Shown here one piece after another: positions 6,886 through 15,524 of a DNA stretch of 64,000 nt. The notes under the pieces are model-generated. The model saw only the letters and a program-made list of their open reading frames with translations, did not search any database and was not told the origin of the DNA. The stretch's first letter is position 1. Each line of letters starts with the position of its first letter. The stretch is from an uncultured Eubacteriales bacterium (GTDB taxonomy: Bacteria; Bacillota; Clostridia; Oscillospirales; CAG-272): NCBI GenBank assembly GCA_934402395.1, contig CAKRTQ010000003.1:1-64000 (forward strand), in the 5' to 3' direction. Made by a program: the position numbers and the translations under genes.

Positions 6886-7632
6886 TCAGAGCTCGCCGAT
6901 ATATGCGACAGTCTCGGTCGGCACTGCAATTTGACCGTCCGTAGAGAACCTGTCAAAGATATCATTGACATCCTCCAGATACTCGCAGTACCTGTCGTCT
7001 CCCTCTTTCAGTGAATATGACGAGGACAACACGCGGTTGACGTAGCCCCGCCTGTCATAGACCTGCGTGTTGTCGGCGCGGAATACGTCGCACCCTCCGT
7101 CAAAGAATGCAATGCATTTTTCATCGCTTATTCCGTTTGAAAATCCGTGAAATTCGGGATTGTACTTTTGCCTCAGTTCGGCAAGCGCACGTGTGCATGC
7201 GGCTTTTTCGTCGCGTGAATTATAAACGATAATGACCTTTCCGCCGGGCTTCAGGACGCGCCTGCATTCTTTTGCAAAAGCCGAAGCGTCAAACCAGTGA
7301 AATGCCTGTGCGGCGGTTATGTAATCAACGCTGTGGTCGGGAATGGCCATAGCGGCATCGTTGCCGTCAACGGAAATAAAATTTTTGTCACCCGACAGTT
7401 TTTCTTCCGCTTTTCTGCGCATGTCGTCGTTCGGCTCTATGGCATATACCTTATAGCCGCACCCCAACAGCTGTCCGGTAAATATCCCCGTGCCGGAACC
7501 AATGTCGGCAAATATACTTTCTGCCGGTATGCTCAAAGTGTTCCTCAGGTGGTCAAAAAGCGCTGTGGCGTATTTTGGCCTTGCTTTTGCATATATATCG
7601 CCTTTACCGTCAAAACGATTCGTATGATCCAT
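6886..7632 (-). CDS. Class I SAM-dependent methyltransferase
   Basis: The 248-residue product has the Methyltransf_11/25 pattern. Motif I FADIGSGTGIFTGQLL lies near residues 40-55, followed by the acidic end of strand 2 (AIEPND), motif IV-like VDYITAAQAFHWFD and post-motif LKPGGKVIIVYN. The AQAFHWF signature is common in small-molecule methyltransferases of the UbiE/BioC-like group. The substrate is unknown. The start at 7632 is chosen because GAGGTG lies 8 nt upstream; a GTG three codons earlier overlaps that site. The gene stands alone between a pseudogene region and rsmA. Confidence 0.85.
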   Translation of the reverse strand: MDHTNRFDGKGDIYAKARPKYATALFDHLRNTLSIPAESIFADIGSGTGIFTGQLLGCGYKVYAIEPNDDMRRKAEEKLSGDKNFISVDGNDAAMAIPDHSVDYITAAQAFHWFDASAFAKECRRVLKPGGKVIIVYNSRDEKAACTRALAELRQKYNPEFHGFSNGISDEKCIAFFDGGCDVFRADNTQVYDRRGYVNRVLSSSYSLKEGDDRYCEYLEDVNDIFDRFSTDGQIAVPTETVAYIGEL

Positions 7633-7797
7633 TTTACACACCTCACAATAGGCTTGCCTTAGTAATTAATAAAGTCCGCAAGCTCTTCCGGTAATTATTA
7701 TACCATAAACAAGCATTTTTTTCAATCACTTTGTGTCCTGTCAAGATAAACATTGCGCTGAAAAACGGAGTTTAGGGCGTAGAAACAGCAATACCAC

Positions 7798-7826
7798 TTG
7801 AATAATAATTTGTTTGGTGATATAAT
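7798..7826 (+). promoter_or_regulatory. Sigma-A promoter of rsmA
   Basis: TTGAAT at 7798-7803 and TATAAT at 7821-7826 are 17 bp apart, 53 bp before the rsmA start codon. Confidence 0.8.
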
Positions 7827-7878
7827 ATAAAAAAAGTCGGTCACCGCACCGCAAAACATACGAAAAAAGGTATTTTAC

Positions 7879-8748
7879 ATGAATCTTTGTGACGCCAGAT
7901 ATGTACGGGAGCTTATGTCCACATTCGGGCTTGCGTTCAGAAAAGAGTGGGGCCAGAATTTTCTTACCGATCACAGTGCCGTTGAGCATATTGCCGAAGC
8001 CTGCGGTGCAGGTGGTCCCTCAACAATCCTTGAAATAGGAGCGGGCGCCGGCGCGCTGACGCGCGAGCTTGCCGCAAGATACGAAAATGTTGTTGCCGTC
8101 GAAATAGACCGCGGGCTGATACCGCTACTCAGGTACGTGCTTGACGATTGCAAAAACGTTGAGCTTGTATGCGGTGATATAATGAAAACCGACCTCGGGG
8201 AACTGCTCGCGCCATCGTTTGAACGAGGTGCCGTGTCCGTCTGCGCAAATCTGCCGTATTATATCACTACTCCTATACTGCTCGAACTGCTTGACAGCCG
8301 CCTGCCGTTCGGGTCGATAACTGTCATGATACAGTCCGAGGTCGCCGACAGGCTTGTTGCCGCGCCCGGAACGCCCGAATACGGCTCCATAACCGCTTAC
8401 CTCGGTTATTTCGGGATCACTCATAAATTGTTTGACGTCACGGCTGACAGATTTCTTCCGCCGCCGAAGGTAGATTCCACTGTTGTGCGTATCGACCTTT
8501 ACCGTGAAAAGCCTTACGTTCCGAAAAATGAGGAAGTTTTTTTCCGTACCATGCGTGCGGCATTCGGACAGCGTCGCAAAACGCTGCCCAATGCTCTTGC
8601 CGCCGGATTCGGAGAACTTACAAAACCGGAGCTTGCCGAAGCTGTCATCAGCGCGGGCTTTAGCGCTGATATACGCGGTGAACGTCTCTCAACGGAAGAT
8701 TTTGTTCGTCTTTCTGATGAAATAAACAAACGAATAACCGATAAATAA
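7879..8748 (+). CDS. rsmA: 16S rRNA (adenine1518-N6/adenine1519-N6) dimethyltransferase
   Basis: RsmA (KsgA) dimethylates two adjacent adenines in the 3' hairpin of 16S rRNA late in 30S assembly. The 289-residue product has the expected length. The N-terminal KEWGQNFLTD is followed by motif I ILEIGAGAGALT, VAVEID at the end of strand 2, the catalytic NLPYYITTPIL, and the C-terminal RNA-binding segment with FGQRRKTLPNAL. The gene is monocistronic, with its own promoter upstream and a terminator downstream. Confidence 0.97.
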   Translation: MNLCDARYVRELMSTFGLAFRKEWGQNFLTDHSAVEHIAEACGAGGPSTILEIGAGAGALTRELAARYENVVAVEIDRGLIPLLRYVLDDCKNVELVCGDIMKTDLGELLAPSFERGAVSVCANLPYYITTPILLELLDSRLPFGSITVMIQSEVADRLVAAPGTPEYGSITAYLGYFGITHKLFDVTADRFLPPPKVDSTVVRIDLYREKPYVPKNEEVFFRTMRAAFGQRRKTLPNALAAGFGELTKPELAEAVISAGFSADIRGERLSTEDFVRLSDEINKRITDK

Positions 8749-8752
8749 AATT

Positions 8753-8786
8753 GACCCGCACGCGTTGTCAAGCGCACGTGCGGGTC
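8753..8786. terminator. Terminator between rsmA and the ABC importer
   Basis: GACCCGCACG pairs with CGTGCGGGTC, followed by GTATTTTT on the plus strand. The genes on the two sides converge, so it may serve both. Confidence 0.8.
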
Positions 8787-8792
8787 GTATTT

Positions 8793-9587
8793 TTATGACA
8801 AAAGCATTCTGTCGCTTGCGATCTCAAACATCGCAAGCAGATCTGATACCTTCAGATTCTTTTTGTCCTCGCCGGAAACATCGTAAATGATTTTTCCGTC
8901 ATACATCATAATAAGACGGTTGCCGAGCCTTATCGCATCCTTCATGTTATGTGTTATCATGAGCGTTGTGATATTTCCGTCCCGGACCAGCTCATCTGTC
9001 AGCTTCAGCACCTTGGACGCTGTCTGCGGATCAAGCGCGGCAGTATGCTCATCGAGCAGGAGGATCTTCGGGTGGTTCATCGTTGCCATCAGCAGCGTTA
9101 TCGCCTGCCTCTGACCGCCGGAAAGCAAGCCGACCTTGGCGGTCAGGCGGTTTTCCAAGCCGAGATCAAGCATTTTGACAAGCTCGCGGTAGTGCTCCTT
9201 TTCTTTTTTGGTTATGCCGTTGAGAAGTGTACGGCGTTTTCCGCGTCTTGCGGCGAGCGCAAGGTTTTCTTCGATCTGCATATCTGCCGCCGTGCCGGTC
9301 ATAGGGTCCTGAAAAACACGTCCGAGGTATTCGGCGCGCTTATGCTCGGGCAGCTTGGTTACGTCCACCCCGTCTATTACGATCGAGCCGCTGTCGGCAG
9401 GGAAGACGCCTGTTATCAGATTCAGTATAGTGGACTTTCCTGCGCCATTACCGCCGATAACGGTTACAAAATCCCCCCGGTTGAGGGTAAGATCCACGCC
9501 GCAAAGAGCCTTTTTTTCGTTAATCGTTCCAGCGTTGAAGGTTTTGTGTACGCCTTTTATTTCAAGCATGGGTTTTGATTCAGACAT
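8793..9587 (-). CDS. ABC importer ATP-binding protein (TrpZ/ABC_sub_bind-associated type)
   Basis: The 264-residue ATPase has Walker A GGNGAGKST, Q-loop FQDPMTG, signature LLSGGQRQA, Walker B ILLLDEHTAALD and switch His in MITHNM. The DEHTAALDP Walker B and the link to a BPD_transp_2 permease and an ABC_sub_bind lipoprotein are typical of the TrpXYZ-like importers found in many Bacillota. The ligand is unknown; aromatic amino acids have been proposed for some relatives. GGAGGACACGGCAA precedes the ATG at 9587. The first 8 nt overlap the permease stop, so the two are translationally coupled. Confidence 0.9.
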   Translation of the reverse strand: MSESKPMLEIKGVHKTFNAGTINEKKALCGVDLTLNRGDFVTVIGGNGAGKSTILNLITGVFPADSGSIVIDGVDVTKLPEHKRAEYLGRVFQDPMTGTAADMQIEENLALAARRGKRRTLLNGITKKEKEHYRELVKMLDLGLENRLTAKVGLLSGGQRQAITLLMATMNHPKILLLDEHTAALDPQTASKVLKLTDELVRDGNITTLMITHNMKDAIRLGNRLIMMYDGKIIYDVSGEDKKNLKVSDLLAMFEIASDRMLLS

Positions 9588-10506
9588 TTGCCGTGTCCTC
9601 CTTCCCGGATCTTGCAGACTTGTCTTTTTTGCGGAACAGCTTTCCTTTCCAATGCGGTACGGCAAGGAAAACGGCAACTATAAGTGCAGAGAGAAGTTTG
9701 AGGTCATTGGCGTTAAGTCCGAGCTTCAGCACTGCGGCTATGACAATATAGTACACTATTGCCCCCACCACAGCCGAAACAAGGCGCAAAGCAAAGTTTG
9801 TGAAGATTTTTGAGAAAATCACTTCTCCGATTATGACCGCCGCAAGTCCTATAACTATGGCGCCGCGCCCCATATTGACATCGGCGTTGCCCTGAAATTG
9901 CGCCAGAAGCGCGCCGGAAAGCGCAACGATACCGTTTGACAGAACAAGACCTATTATTTTGCGCGAATCGGTGTTTATTCCGTTCGCACGTGACATAGCC
10001 TGGTTGCAGCCGGTCGAACGGATTGAAAAGCCGAGCTCGGTACCGAAAAACCAATAAAGAATACCTATAAGTGCCGCGATTATCAGGGCGCATATAAGTA
10101 TCGTGCGCGGAAGAACATCGGTCTTGGAGGAAACTATAAGGCTGTAATTGCGCCAGTTTATCGGCACATTGGCGCGTCCGGACATGATACGAAGGTTTAC
10201 CGAATAAAGACCGAGCTGAGTGAGAATGCCCGCAAGTATGGCAGGTATACCGAATCGCGTGTGGAAGATACCGGTCACCAGCCCTGCAATGCATCCCGCG
10301 AGAAAAGCAGCCAGCGTTGCAATATAAATGTTTACGCCCGATGTCGTGAGAACAACAAGAACCGCCCCTCCGGTGGCAAATGAACCGTCAACCGTCAGGT
10401 CGGATAAATCAAGTATTTTGAATGTAATGTAGAGCCCTATCGCCATAATGCCCCATATCATCCCCTGGGCAATGGGGGAGGGCAGTGACTGTATGAATTC
10501 AAGCAT
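9580..10506 (-). CDS. ABC importer permease (BPD_transp_2 type)
   Basis: The 308-residue membrane protein has about eight to nine hydrophobic segments and the branched-chain-type permease signature region, GFSIRSTGCNQAMSRANGIN, ahead of the cytoplasmic coupling helix. The early motif LDLSDLTVDGSFATGGA is characteristic of permeases paired with ABC_sub_bind lipoproteins. The C terminus is basic and cytoplasmic. I moved the start to 10506, where CGGAG stands 8 nt upstream. It sits between the lipoprotein gene (74 nt upstream) and the ATPase gene (overlapping). Confidence 0.9.
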   Translation of the reverse strand: MLEFIQSLPSPIAQGMIWGIMAIGLYITFKILDLSDLTVDGSFATGGAVLVVLTTSGVNIYIATLAAFLAGCIAGLVTGIFHTRFGIPAILAGILTQLGLYSVNLRIMSGRANVPINWRNYSLIVSSKTDVLPRTILICALIIAALIGILYWFFGTELGFSIRSTGCNQAMSRANGINTDSRKIIGLVLSNGIVALSGALLAQFQGNADVNMGRGAIVIGLAAVIIGEVIFSKIFTNFALRLVSAVVGAIVYYIVIAAVLKLGLNANDLKLLSALIVAVFLAVPHWKGKLFRKKDKSARSGKEDTANV

Positions 10507-10580
10507 CGTTGTGCTCCGTTTCCTGTCATGGCAGCGGCAGCCCATTTTCGGAGTCCTGCCGCCGCCTTATAGTTTGTTCG

Positions 10581-11552
10581 TCAGTTGGATGTTATCGCGG
10601 TGTAGCCATCGGGCACGGCGATCCCGAGCTCGCGGCAACGGTCAGCCATGTACTTTTTGGTTAGATTCTTAGAAAACACTATTTCCATTTTTGCAGGATC
10701 GGCGCCGTTCACAAGTATTTCATACGCCATTTCACCGGCTTTGTAGCCAATGTCATAATAGCTTATCGAAAGAGTGGCTATCCCGCATTTCTCGCAGATG
10801 CCCTGTTCGCCTGCAACAAGCGGAATTTTTGCGGGTTCAAGAACATTGTTTATAGCCGGACCGTTGGATGCTACCGTGTTATCGGTAGGAGCAAAGAGCA
10901 CATCGCATTCCGCAGCCGCCTGTTGAGTTACGGACGTTACATCGTTTGTATCAACGAATGTGAATTCACGGCACTCGAATCCGAGCGCTTTAAGTTTTTC
11001 CTGAATCACCGTGGACTGATATTTTGAGTTCGGTTCGGATGAGCAGTAGAGAATGCCAACCGTTTTTGCGCCGGGGACAAGCTCTTTTATCATTTCAGCC
11101 TGCTGATCCAGCGGAGCAAGATCCGATGTGCCGGTGACATTGAACCCGGTAGTACCGTTCCAGTTTTTTATGTCAAGCGCAGTGGCATAATCCGTTATGG
11201 ATGTGGCAACTATCGGTATCGTGTCGGTCGCCTGAGCAGCCGCGCTGAGCGCACCGGAGGCGTTTGCCATGATAAGGTCTACTTTATCCGAAACGAACTT
11301 GGCGCATATTGTGGTGCAGTTCGTAGCCTCACCGGATGCGTTCTGAAGATCAAACTTCACTTTGTCGCCGAGCTTGTCTTTGAGTGCCTTCATAAAGCCT
11401 TCGGTGGCGGCATCAAGCGCATCGTGTTGCGCAAGCTGACATATACCTACGACATATGCGTCATTTTTTTTTGTTTCACAGCCGGCAAAGCAAAACACCG
11501 TAAATACAAGTGCCAGTGCTACCGACATGATTTTTTTTGCTGTGTTTTTCAT
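10581..11552 (-). CDS. ABC importer substrate-binding lipoprotein (ABC_sub_bind family)
   Basis: The 323-residue product begins with a lipoprotein signal peptide ending in the lipobox FAGC, giving Cys25 or so as the lipidated residue. The mature part is the ABC_sub_bind/TrpX fold: VGICQLAQHDALDAATEGF near the N terminus, VDLIMANASGA, PIVATSITDY, and LFAPTDNTVAS with GIATLSISYYDIGYKAGEMA near the hinge. It should capture a small solute outside the membrane and deliver it to the downstream permease and ATPase. The gene is first in the operon and has a near-consensus promoter with an overlapping inverted repeat. Confidence 0.92.
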   Translation of the reverse strand: MKNTAKKIMSVALALVFTVFCFAGCETKKNDAYVVGICQLAQHDALDAATEGFMKALKDKLGDKVKFDLQNASGEATNCTTICAKFVSDKVDLIMANASGALSAAAQATDTIPIVATSITDYATALDIKNWNGTTGFNVTGTSDLAPLDQQAEMIKELVPGAKTVGILYCSSEPNSKYQSTVIQEKLKALGFECREFTFVDTNDVTSVTQQAAAECDVLFAPTDNTVASNGPAINNVLEPAKIPLVAGEQGICEKCGIATLSISYYDIGYKAGEMAYEILVNGADPAKMEIVFSKNLTKKYMADRCRELGIAVPDGYTAITSN

Positions 11553-11587
11553 TTTTTACTCCCGAACAGAATAATTTGCATTGAATG

Positions 11588-11641
11588 AGTGTGATCTCCT
11601 CAATGTCACACTATTATACATCGTTTTTTGCAACTTGTCAA
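11588..11641 (-). promoter_or_regulatory. Promoter and putative operator of the ABC importer operon
   Basis: On the minus strand TTGACA (11641-11636) and TATAAT (11618-11613) are exactly 17 bp apart. Directly after the -10 box an inverted repeat AGTGTGA-N11-TCACACT occupies 11612-11588 and covers the expected transcription start. It looks like a repressor site. No regulator gene is adjacent. Confidence 0.8.
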
Positions 11642-11713
11642 TACAAAGTTGCATATCCGGGCGCGTTTTTTATGTTTTTTTGCGATTTTTGCAAGCTCAC
11701 TTGCATTTTTGCA

Positions 11714-12940
11714 TCAAATATAATCCGATATGTACGGTATTTTGTGTAAGAGAAGATCGTCAAGGCGTTCCGCGTCTTCGCGTTTTCCGGTTATCCGCTC
11801 GACATCATAGAGACGTTCGGCTGTTTTATACCCGAGAAGGAGCGTTGTCAGGGACGCTATCGACATACCGACATTTATGTCTGCGGCGTCATCGGTGACG
11901 ATGCATCTGCCGTTTTTGAAAAGAACGTTTATTTTTTTGTTGTTCCACGGTAGGAGTTCATCGGAAATGTCAAATCCGACGACCACGGGCTTTTCGTCGG
12001 GCTCGCACGGGTATTTACGGAAAAACTGCTCGATATCCGTTATTCTTCCCATGCAATACGGTCTTATCATTTCTTTGATATCGCCGTCATCCATTTCAAA
12101 TGCTATCGGTTCGCTGAAATAGGTATTTCCCCTTATTTCATCGATCATTGACTCATGAGCGCGGATATATTCCCAAAGTCCGTTGTGAGCTTCGCGGTTC
12201 AGGTAGATCATTTCCTTTATATGCATGACGTCCGACTTTATCAGATAGACCATGTATCCGCACGGTTTTCCGTCCTTGCTGTAATACACGGCTACATATG
12301 TGTCATCTTCATCCCACCGCCAGTATTCCTCCCATGCGAGCGCATTGCGGAAAAGACAGCCGTGCGTCACGGAAGCAAAGTCGGAATGCAGCTTGTGAAA
12401 GTCCTCGTTATCCCAATCAACGCGTCTTACGTATCCGTCTACCACAGACTTGCGCGGAAGCTGGCGGTCTTTGACAACGTATGAAATTTTATTGGAGACT
12501 ATTTCCCACCCGAGCCTGTGATAGAGAGGAATCGAGTACGGATAAAGAAGAGCAAAAGAACGCCCGCTGCTGCGCATATTGGCAAGACTCTGAACCATAA
12601 GACGCTTCATTATGCCGTGGCCGGAATACTCCGGATATGTGCAAACACTTGTTACAAATCCGACCGGAAAAACCGCGCCGTATATGTTCATGTCAAGCGG
12701 GTAAACGGCAAATTGCGAAATAAGCTTGTTGCCGTCAAAGCACCCGAGAACGTTTGCGCGCTGTAATACCGGAAACTTTGACTGCTTTATTTCATCATCG
12801 CGCCAGCCGGATTCCGAAAGGTCCTGCTCGGTCACCTGAAAAGCGTACCGAAGAAGGGCATTGTATTGGTCAAGGTCTGATGTTGATGTTGTAAGGTGTC
12901 TGAAATGATATGAATTGATATCGTTTGAATTGTTCTGCAT
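11714..12940 (-). CDS. Eis-like GNAT acetyltransferase with sterol-carrier-type C-terminal domain
   Basis: The 408-residue protein has the three-part layout of the Eis/COG4552 family. The first GNAT domain contains VGFVTSVCTYPEYSGHGIMK (acetyl-CoA loop), followed by the RSFALLYPYSIPLYHRLGWE strand. A second degenerate GNAT-like domain follows, then a C-terminal SCP2-like domain with DINVGMSIASLTTLLLGYKT. Relatives acetylate aminoglycosides or lysines, but the substrate here is unknown. The gene follows the DeoR regulator by 22 nt and is probably co-transcribed with it, so it may belong to the same regulon as the sugar operon. Confidence 0.85.
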   Translation of the reverse strand: MQNNSNDINSYHFRHLTTSTSDLDQYNALLRYAFQVTEQDLSESGWRDDEIKQSKFPVLQRANVLGCFDGNKLISQFAVYPLDMNIYGAVFPVGFVTSVCTYPEYSGHGIMKRLMVQSLANMRSSGRSFALLYPYSIPLYHRLGWEIVSNKISYVVKDRQLPRKSVVDGYVRRVDWDNEDFHKLHSDFASVTHGCLFRNALAWEEYWRWDEDDTYVAVYYSKDGKPCGYMVYLIKSDVMHIKEMIYLNREAHNGLWEYIRAHESMIDEIRGNTYFSEPIAFEMDDGDIKEMIRPYCMGRITDIEQFFRKYPCEPDEKPVVVGFDISDELLPWNNKKINVLFKNGRCIVTDDAADINVGMSIASLTTLLLGYKTAERLYDVERITGKREDAERLDDLLLHKIPYISDYI

Positions 12941-12962
12941 AATATGATGATATTATTCCTTT

Positions 12963-13781
12963 TTATATTGTTTCAACTGCTGCCGTTATTACTTTTATTC
13001 CGGCGGTTTCAAGAGCGTGGCAGGCTTCGTCGTCAAGTCCCGCATCTGTCACGATACAATCGACCTCCGATAGAGGAGCATAGCTCACACCCGACGGACG
13101 GCGGTATTTTGATGAATCGGCAAGCAGTACGCGGTACGAAGAGTTTTGTGTTACAAGCCGGTTTATTCCCGCAGTGCTGAAGTCGCCGGCAAGAAGGCCG
13201 TCATCCGCAGAGTAACCGTCAACGCCTATAAAACACCTTGAAAAACGCAGTGTCGATATCGCGCGTTCGGTAAGATATCCGCAAAAATCGCGTTGAGCGT
13301 CTCTGTACTCGCCGCCGAGAAGTATCACACGCATATGTCCCTTGAGCAATTCGAGATTCACAAGCGAATGTGTGACGACCGTACATGACGCGAGGCGTTC
13401 GGCGTCCTCATGTTTTTTTTCATCGCGGAATATGTCAGCCATGGCGGCACCGAGCGACATGACCGTTGTTCCGGAATCAAGATAGATCACATCTCCGTTT
13501 TTTATAAGCGGAAGCGCTGCCCTGCCGATCGCGGCTTTTTCACGTGGATTTTCAAGCTGTACACGCTCAAAAAAATAGTTTCTTTCATCATCGCTGCGCC
13601 CGGCGCAGCATATCCCGCCGTATGCGCGGATAACATCGCCGTCTGCTTCAAGCTGCGCAAAAAGCCGGCGCACGGTCGATTCCGAAACTCCGAAAGCCTT
13701 CATGGCTTCCTCAACTGTGAGTTTTTTTGATGTTTGCAGCATTCTCATAACACTTTGCTTTCTTATGTCATTGCTTTTCAA
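12963..13781 (-). CDS. DeoR/GlpR family transcriptional regulator
   Basis: The 272-residue product has the DeoR N-terminal helix-turn-helix (SKKLTVEEAMKAFGVSESTV, then RRLFAQLEADG), the AYGG link and the DeoRC sensor domain with YLDSGTTVMSLG and FIGVDGYSADDGL. Such regulators bind phosphorylated sugars. It is divergent from the sugar operon that begins at 14009 and is the obvious candidate repressor. The start codon is TTG, with AAAGGAA upstream; the N terminus then matches the family length. Its own promoter is at 13823-13851. Confidence 0.9.
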   Translation of the reverse strand: MKSNDIRKQSVMRMLQTSKKLTVEEAMKAFGVSESTVRRLFAQLEADGDVIRAYGGICCAGRSDDERNYFFERVQLENPREKAAIGRAALPLIKNGDVIYLDSGTTVMSLGAAMADIFRDEKKHEDAERLASCTVVTHSLVNLELLKGHMRVILLGGEYRDAQRDFCGYLTERAISTLRFSRCFIGVDGYSADDGLLAGDFSTAGINRLVTQNSSYRVLLADSSKYRRPSGVSYAPLSEVDCIVTDAGLDDEACHALETAGIKVITAAVETI

Positions 13782-13822
13782 TTGCCGAGAGTTCCTTTCC
13801 GCTTGAAAATTCTTTCTTCATT

Positions 13823-13851
13823 ATTATACCTGTCGGATATGGTTTTGTCAA
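13823..13851 (-). promoter_or_regulatory. Sigma-A promoter of the DeoR gene
   Basis: On the minus strand TTGACA (13851-13846) and TATAAT (13828-13823) have a 17-bp spacer, about 40 bp before the TTG start. Confidence 0.8.
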
Positions 13852-13880
13852 GGTCGGTTTGGCAGACAAGCTTCTTTTTA

Positions 13881-13901
13881 CGTTTGTCAGCGACAGAAAC
13901 G
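13881..13901. promoter_or_regulatory. Candidate DeoR operator
   Basis: CGTTTGTCAGCGACAGAAACG contains a perfect TGTC-AGC-GACA core with partly symmetric flanks. It lies between the two divergent promoters. A second GTCA-containing phrase occurs near 13911. The assignment rests on position only. Confidence 0.3.
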
Positions 13902-13944
13902 CGCATTTTTAACGTCAAAAATGAATATTGCGGTCATTTTTCTA

Positions 13945-13973
13945 TTGACACGGGCGTCTGTTGGGGGTATAAT
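13945..13973 (+). promoter_or_regulatory. Sigma-A promoter of the sugar operon
   Basis: TTGACA at 13945-13950 and TATAAT at 13968-13973 are separated by 17 bp, a consensus-quality promoter 36 bp before the lipoprotein ATG. Confidence 0.85.
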
Positions 13974-14008
13974 TAAACTATATAAAAATGCGAAAGGCAG
14001 GAACAACC

Positions 14009-15496
14009 ATGAAGATCAATCGGAAAATCACAGCGGTGCTGCTTGCGGTACCGATGATACTCGCAGCATTTGCGGGATGCTCTCAGCAGCATGAAGAAGG
14101 CGGCGGAACGACCGCTGCGCCGTCCGCATCGACCGTAAAACCGACGGATCAGGAGACTGAGCCCGTATTCTTTGAAGCCGATTACGGAAAGACCGTATTT
14201 ACCGTATACGGCAGAGGTGAGGGCGAATCAAGCTACCCGGGAGTTTACATCGACACCGATGATGTTACCGACAATATGGGGCAAAAAGTGCGTGAACGCA
14301 ACTCGGTCGTTGAGCAGAAGTACAACATCGACATTGACTTTATGCGCGATCCCACACCGTATAAAAATATAGGAAAGCTGATCGATGCGGGAGATGCGAA
14401 TTTCGATCTCATTCTGGACCGTCGTTCATACCTCAGCTCGCTGGCGCAAAGCGGCTATCTCAAAGATTTCAACACCCTTGAGCACGTTGATTTTTCAAAA
14501 CCCTGGTGGGATTCCAACTGCGCCGAGGGCTACGATGTTGCCGGAAAACTGTTTTTTATGGTGAATGACGTAAGCGTCAGCAACCTTGCGGGAACAAGAT
14601 TCCTTTATTTCAACAAATCCCTTATTGAAAATTATCAGCTTGAAAGTCCGTACGCTCTTGTGCGTTCCAACCAATGGACGCTCGACAAAATGCTTGAAAT
14701 GGTCAAATCGGTAAACACCGATAACGGCGACGGCGTATGGGACGGTCAGGATGTATACGGATATCTCGCCGAAACCGGCGAGGGCAACGGCACGGTCATT
14801 CATCTTCTTGTCGGCTGCGGCATCAAGTACACGGAAAGAGCCGAGGACGGATCCATTGTAAGCAATGCATACAGCGAAAAGACCCTCTCGGTCGTTGAAA
14901 AGGTATATGAGGTATTTGAAAACAGCACTGCCACGCTTACATACAACAAATGCGCCAGCGGTGCTGACACCTCGGGATATGCCAACATATACAATTACGG
15001 TCGTTCGCTGTTTGCCACAGACCACTTCCTGTTTGTTCAGAACGGTATGCTTGTTTCCGATCAGTTCAAGGATATGTCCAAGGGATTCGGCATAGCTCCC
15101 AACCCTAAGTACGATTCGGAGCAGGAAAACTATTATCACAAGATGGATAAGTATTCGCTCATCTGGGCAATTCCCAACTCAAAGAATCTTGATGTTGAAC
15201 GTGTGGGCGTTGTCATGGAGTACTGGGCATATCAATCCTCACGCACCGTAATGCCTGCATTTTATGAAGTGGTGATCAAGTTCCGCCGCGCGAGCGATCC
15301 CGATGCACATGAAATGCTTGACATAATCAAGGGCTCGATACGCTATGACGTGAGCGAGCTTTTCCAGACCGCGATAACATCAACGATATGGAAGGGTTAT
15401 ACATCCGGCAACCTCTCCTCGATGTGGTCGCAGAATAAGAAATCAATTGACGCTGCAATAAGCGTATTTTACCAGAAGATCAGCGAGCTTGGCTGA
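14009..15496 (+). CDS. Extracellular solute-binding lipoprotein (family 1)
   Basis: The 495-residue product has a signal peptide with lipobox AAFAGC, then a Ser/Thr/Pro-rich linker (TTAAPSASTVKPTDQE) and a periplasmic-binding-like fold of the carbohydrate family. Markers include FDLILDRRSYLSSLAQSGYL, DFSKPWWDSNC, and IWAIPNSKNLDVERVGVVME near the C terminus. It should present a sugar or glycoside to an importer, but no permease or ATPase gene is in the operon. I placed the start at 14009, where GGCAGG precedes ATG and the signal peptide begins MKINRK. It is the first gene of the operon. Confidence 0.88.
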   Translation: MKINRKITAVLLAVPMILAAFAGCSQQHEEGGGTTAAPSASTVKPTDQETEPVFFEADYGKTVFTVYGRGEGESSYPGVYIDTDDVTDNMGQKVRERNSVVEQKYNIDIDFMRDPTPYKNIGKLIDAGDANFDLILDRRSYLSSLAQSGYLKDFNTLEHVDFSKPWWDSNCAEGYDVAGKLFFMVNDVSVSNLAGTRFLYFNKSLIENYQLESPYALVRSNQWTLDKMLEMVKSVNTDNGDGVWDGQDVYGYLAETGEGNGTVIHLLVGCGIKYTERAEDGSIVSNAYSEKTLSVVEKVYEVFENSTATLTYNKCASGADTSGYANIYNYGRSLFATDHFLFVQNGMLVSDQFKDMSKGFGIAPNPKYDSEQENYYHKMDKYSLIWAIPNSKNLDVERVGVVMEYWAYQSSRTVMPAFYEVVIKFRRASDPDAHEMLDIIKGSIRYDVSELFQTAITSTIWKGYTSGNLSSMWSQNKKSIDAAISVFYQKISELG

Positions 15497-15524
15497 TGAC
15501 CGGGCAAAAAGGAGTCTATAAACT

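Noticed and set aside
8125..8424. Minus-strand open frame inside rsmA
   Set aside because: It is antisense to a certain housekeeping gene and has no independent support.
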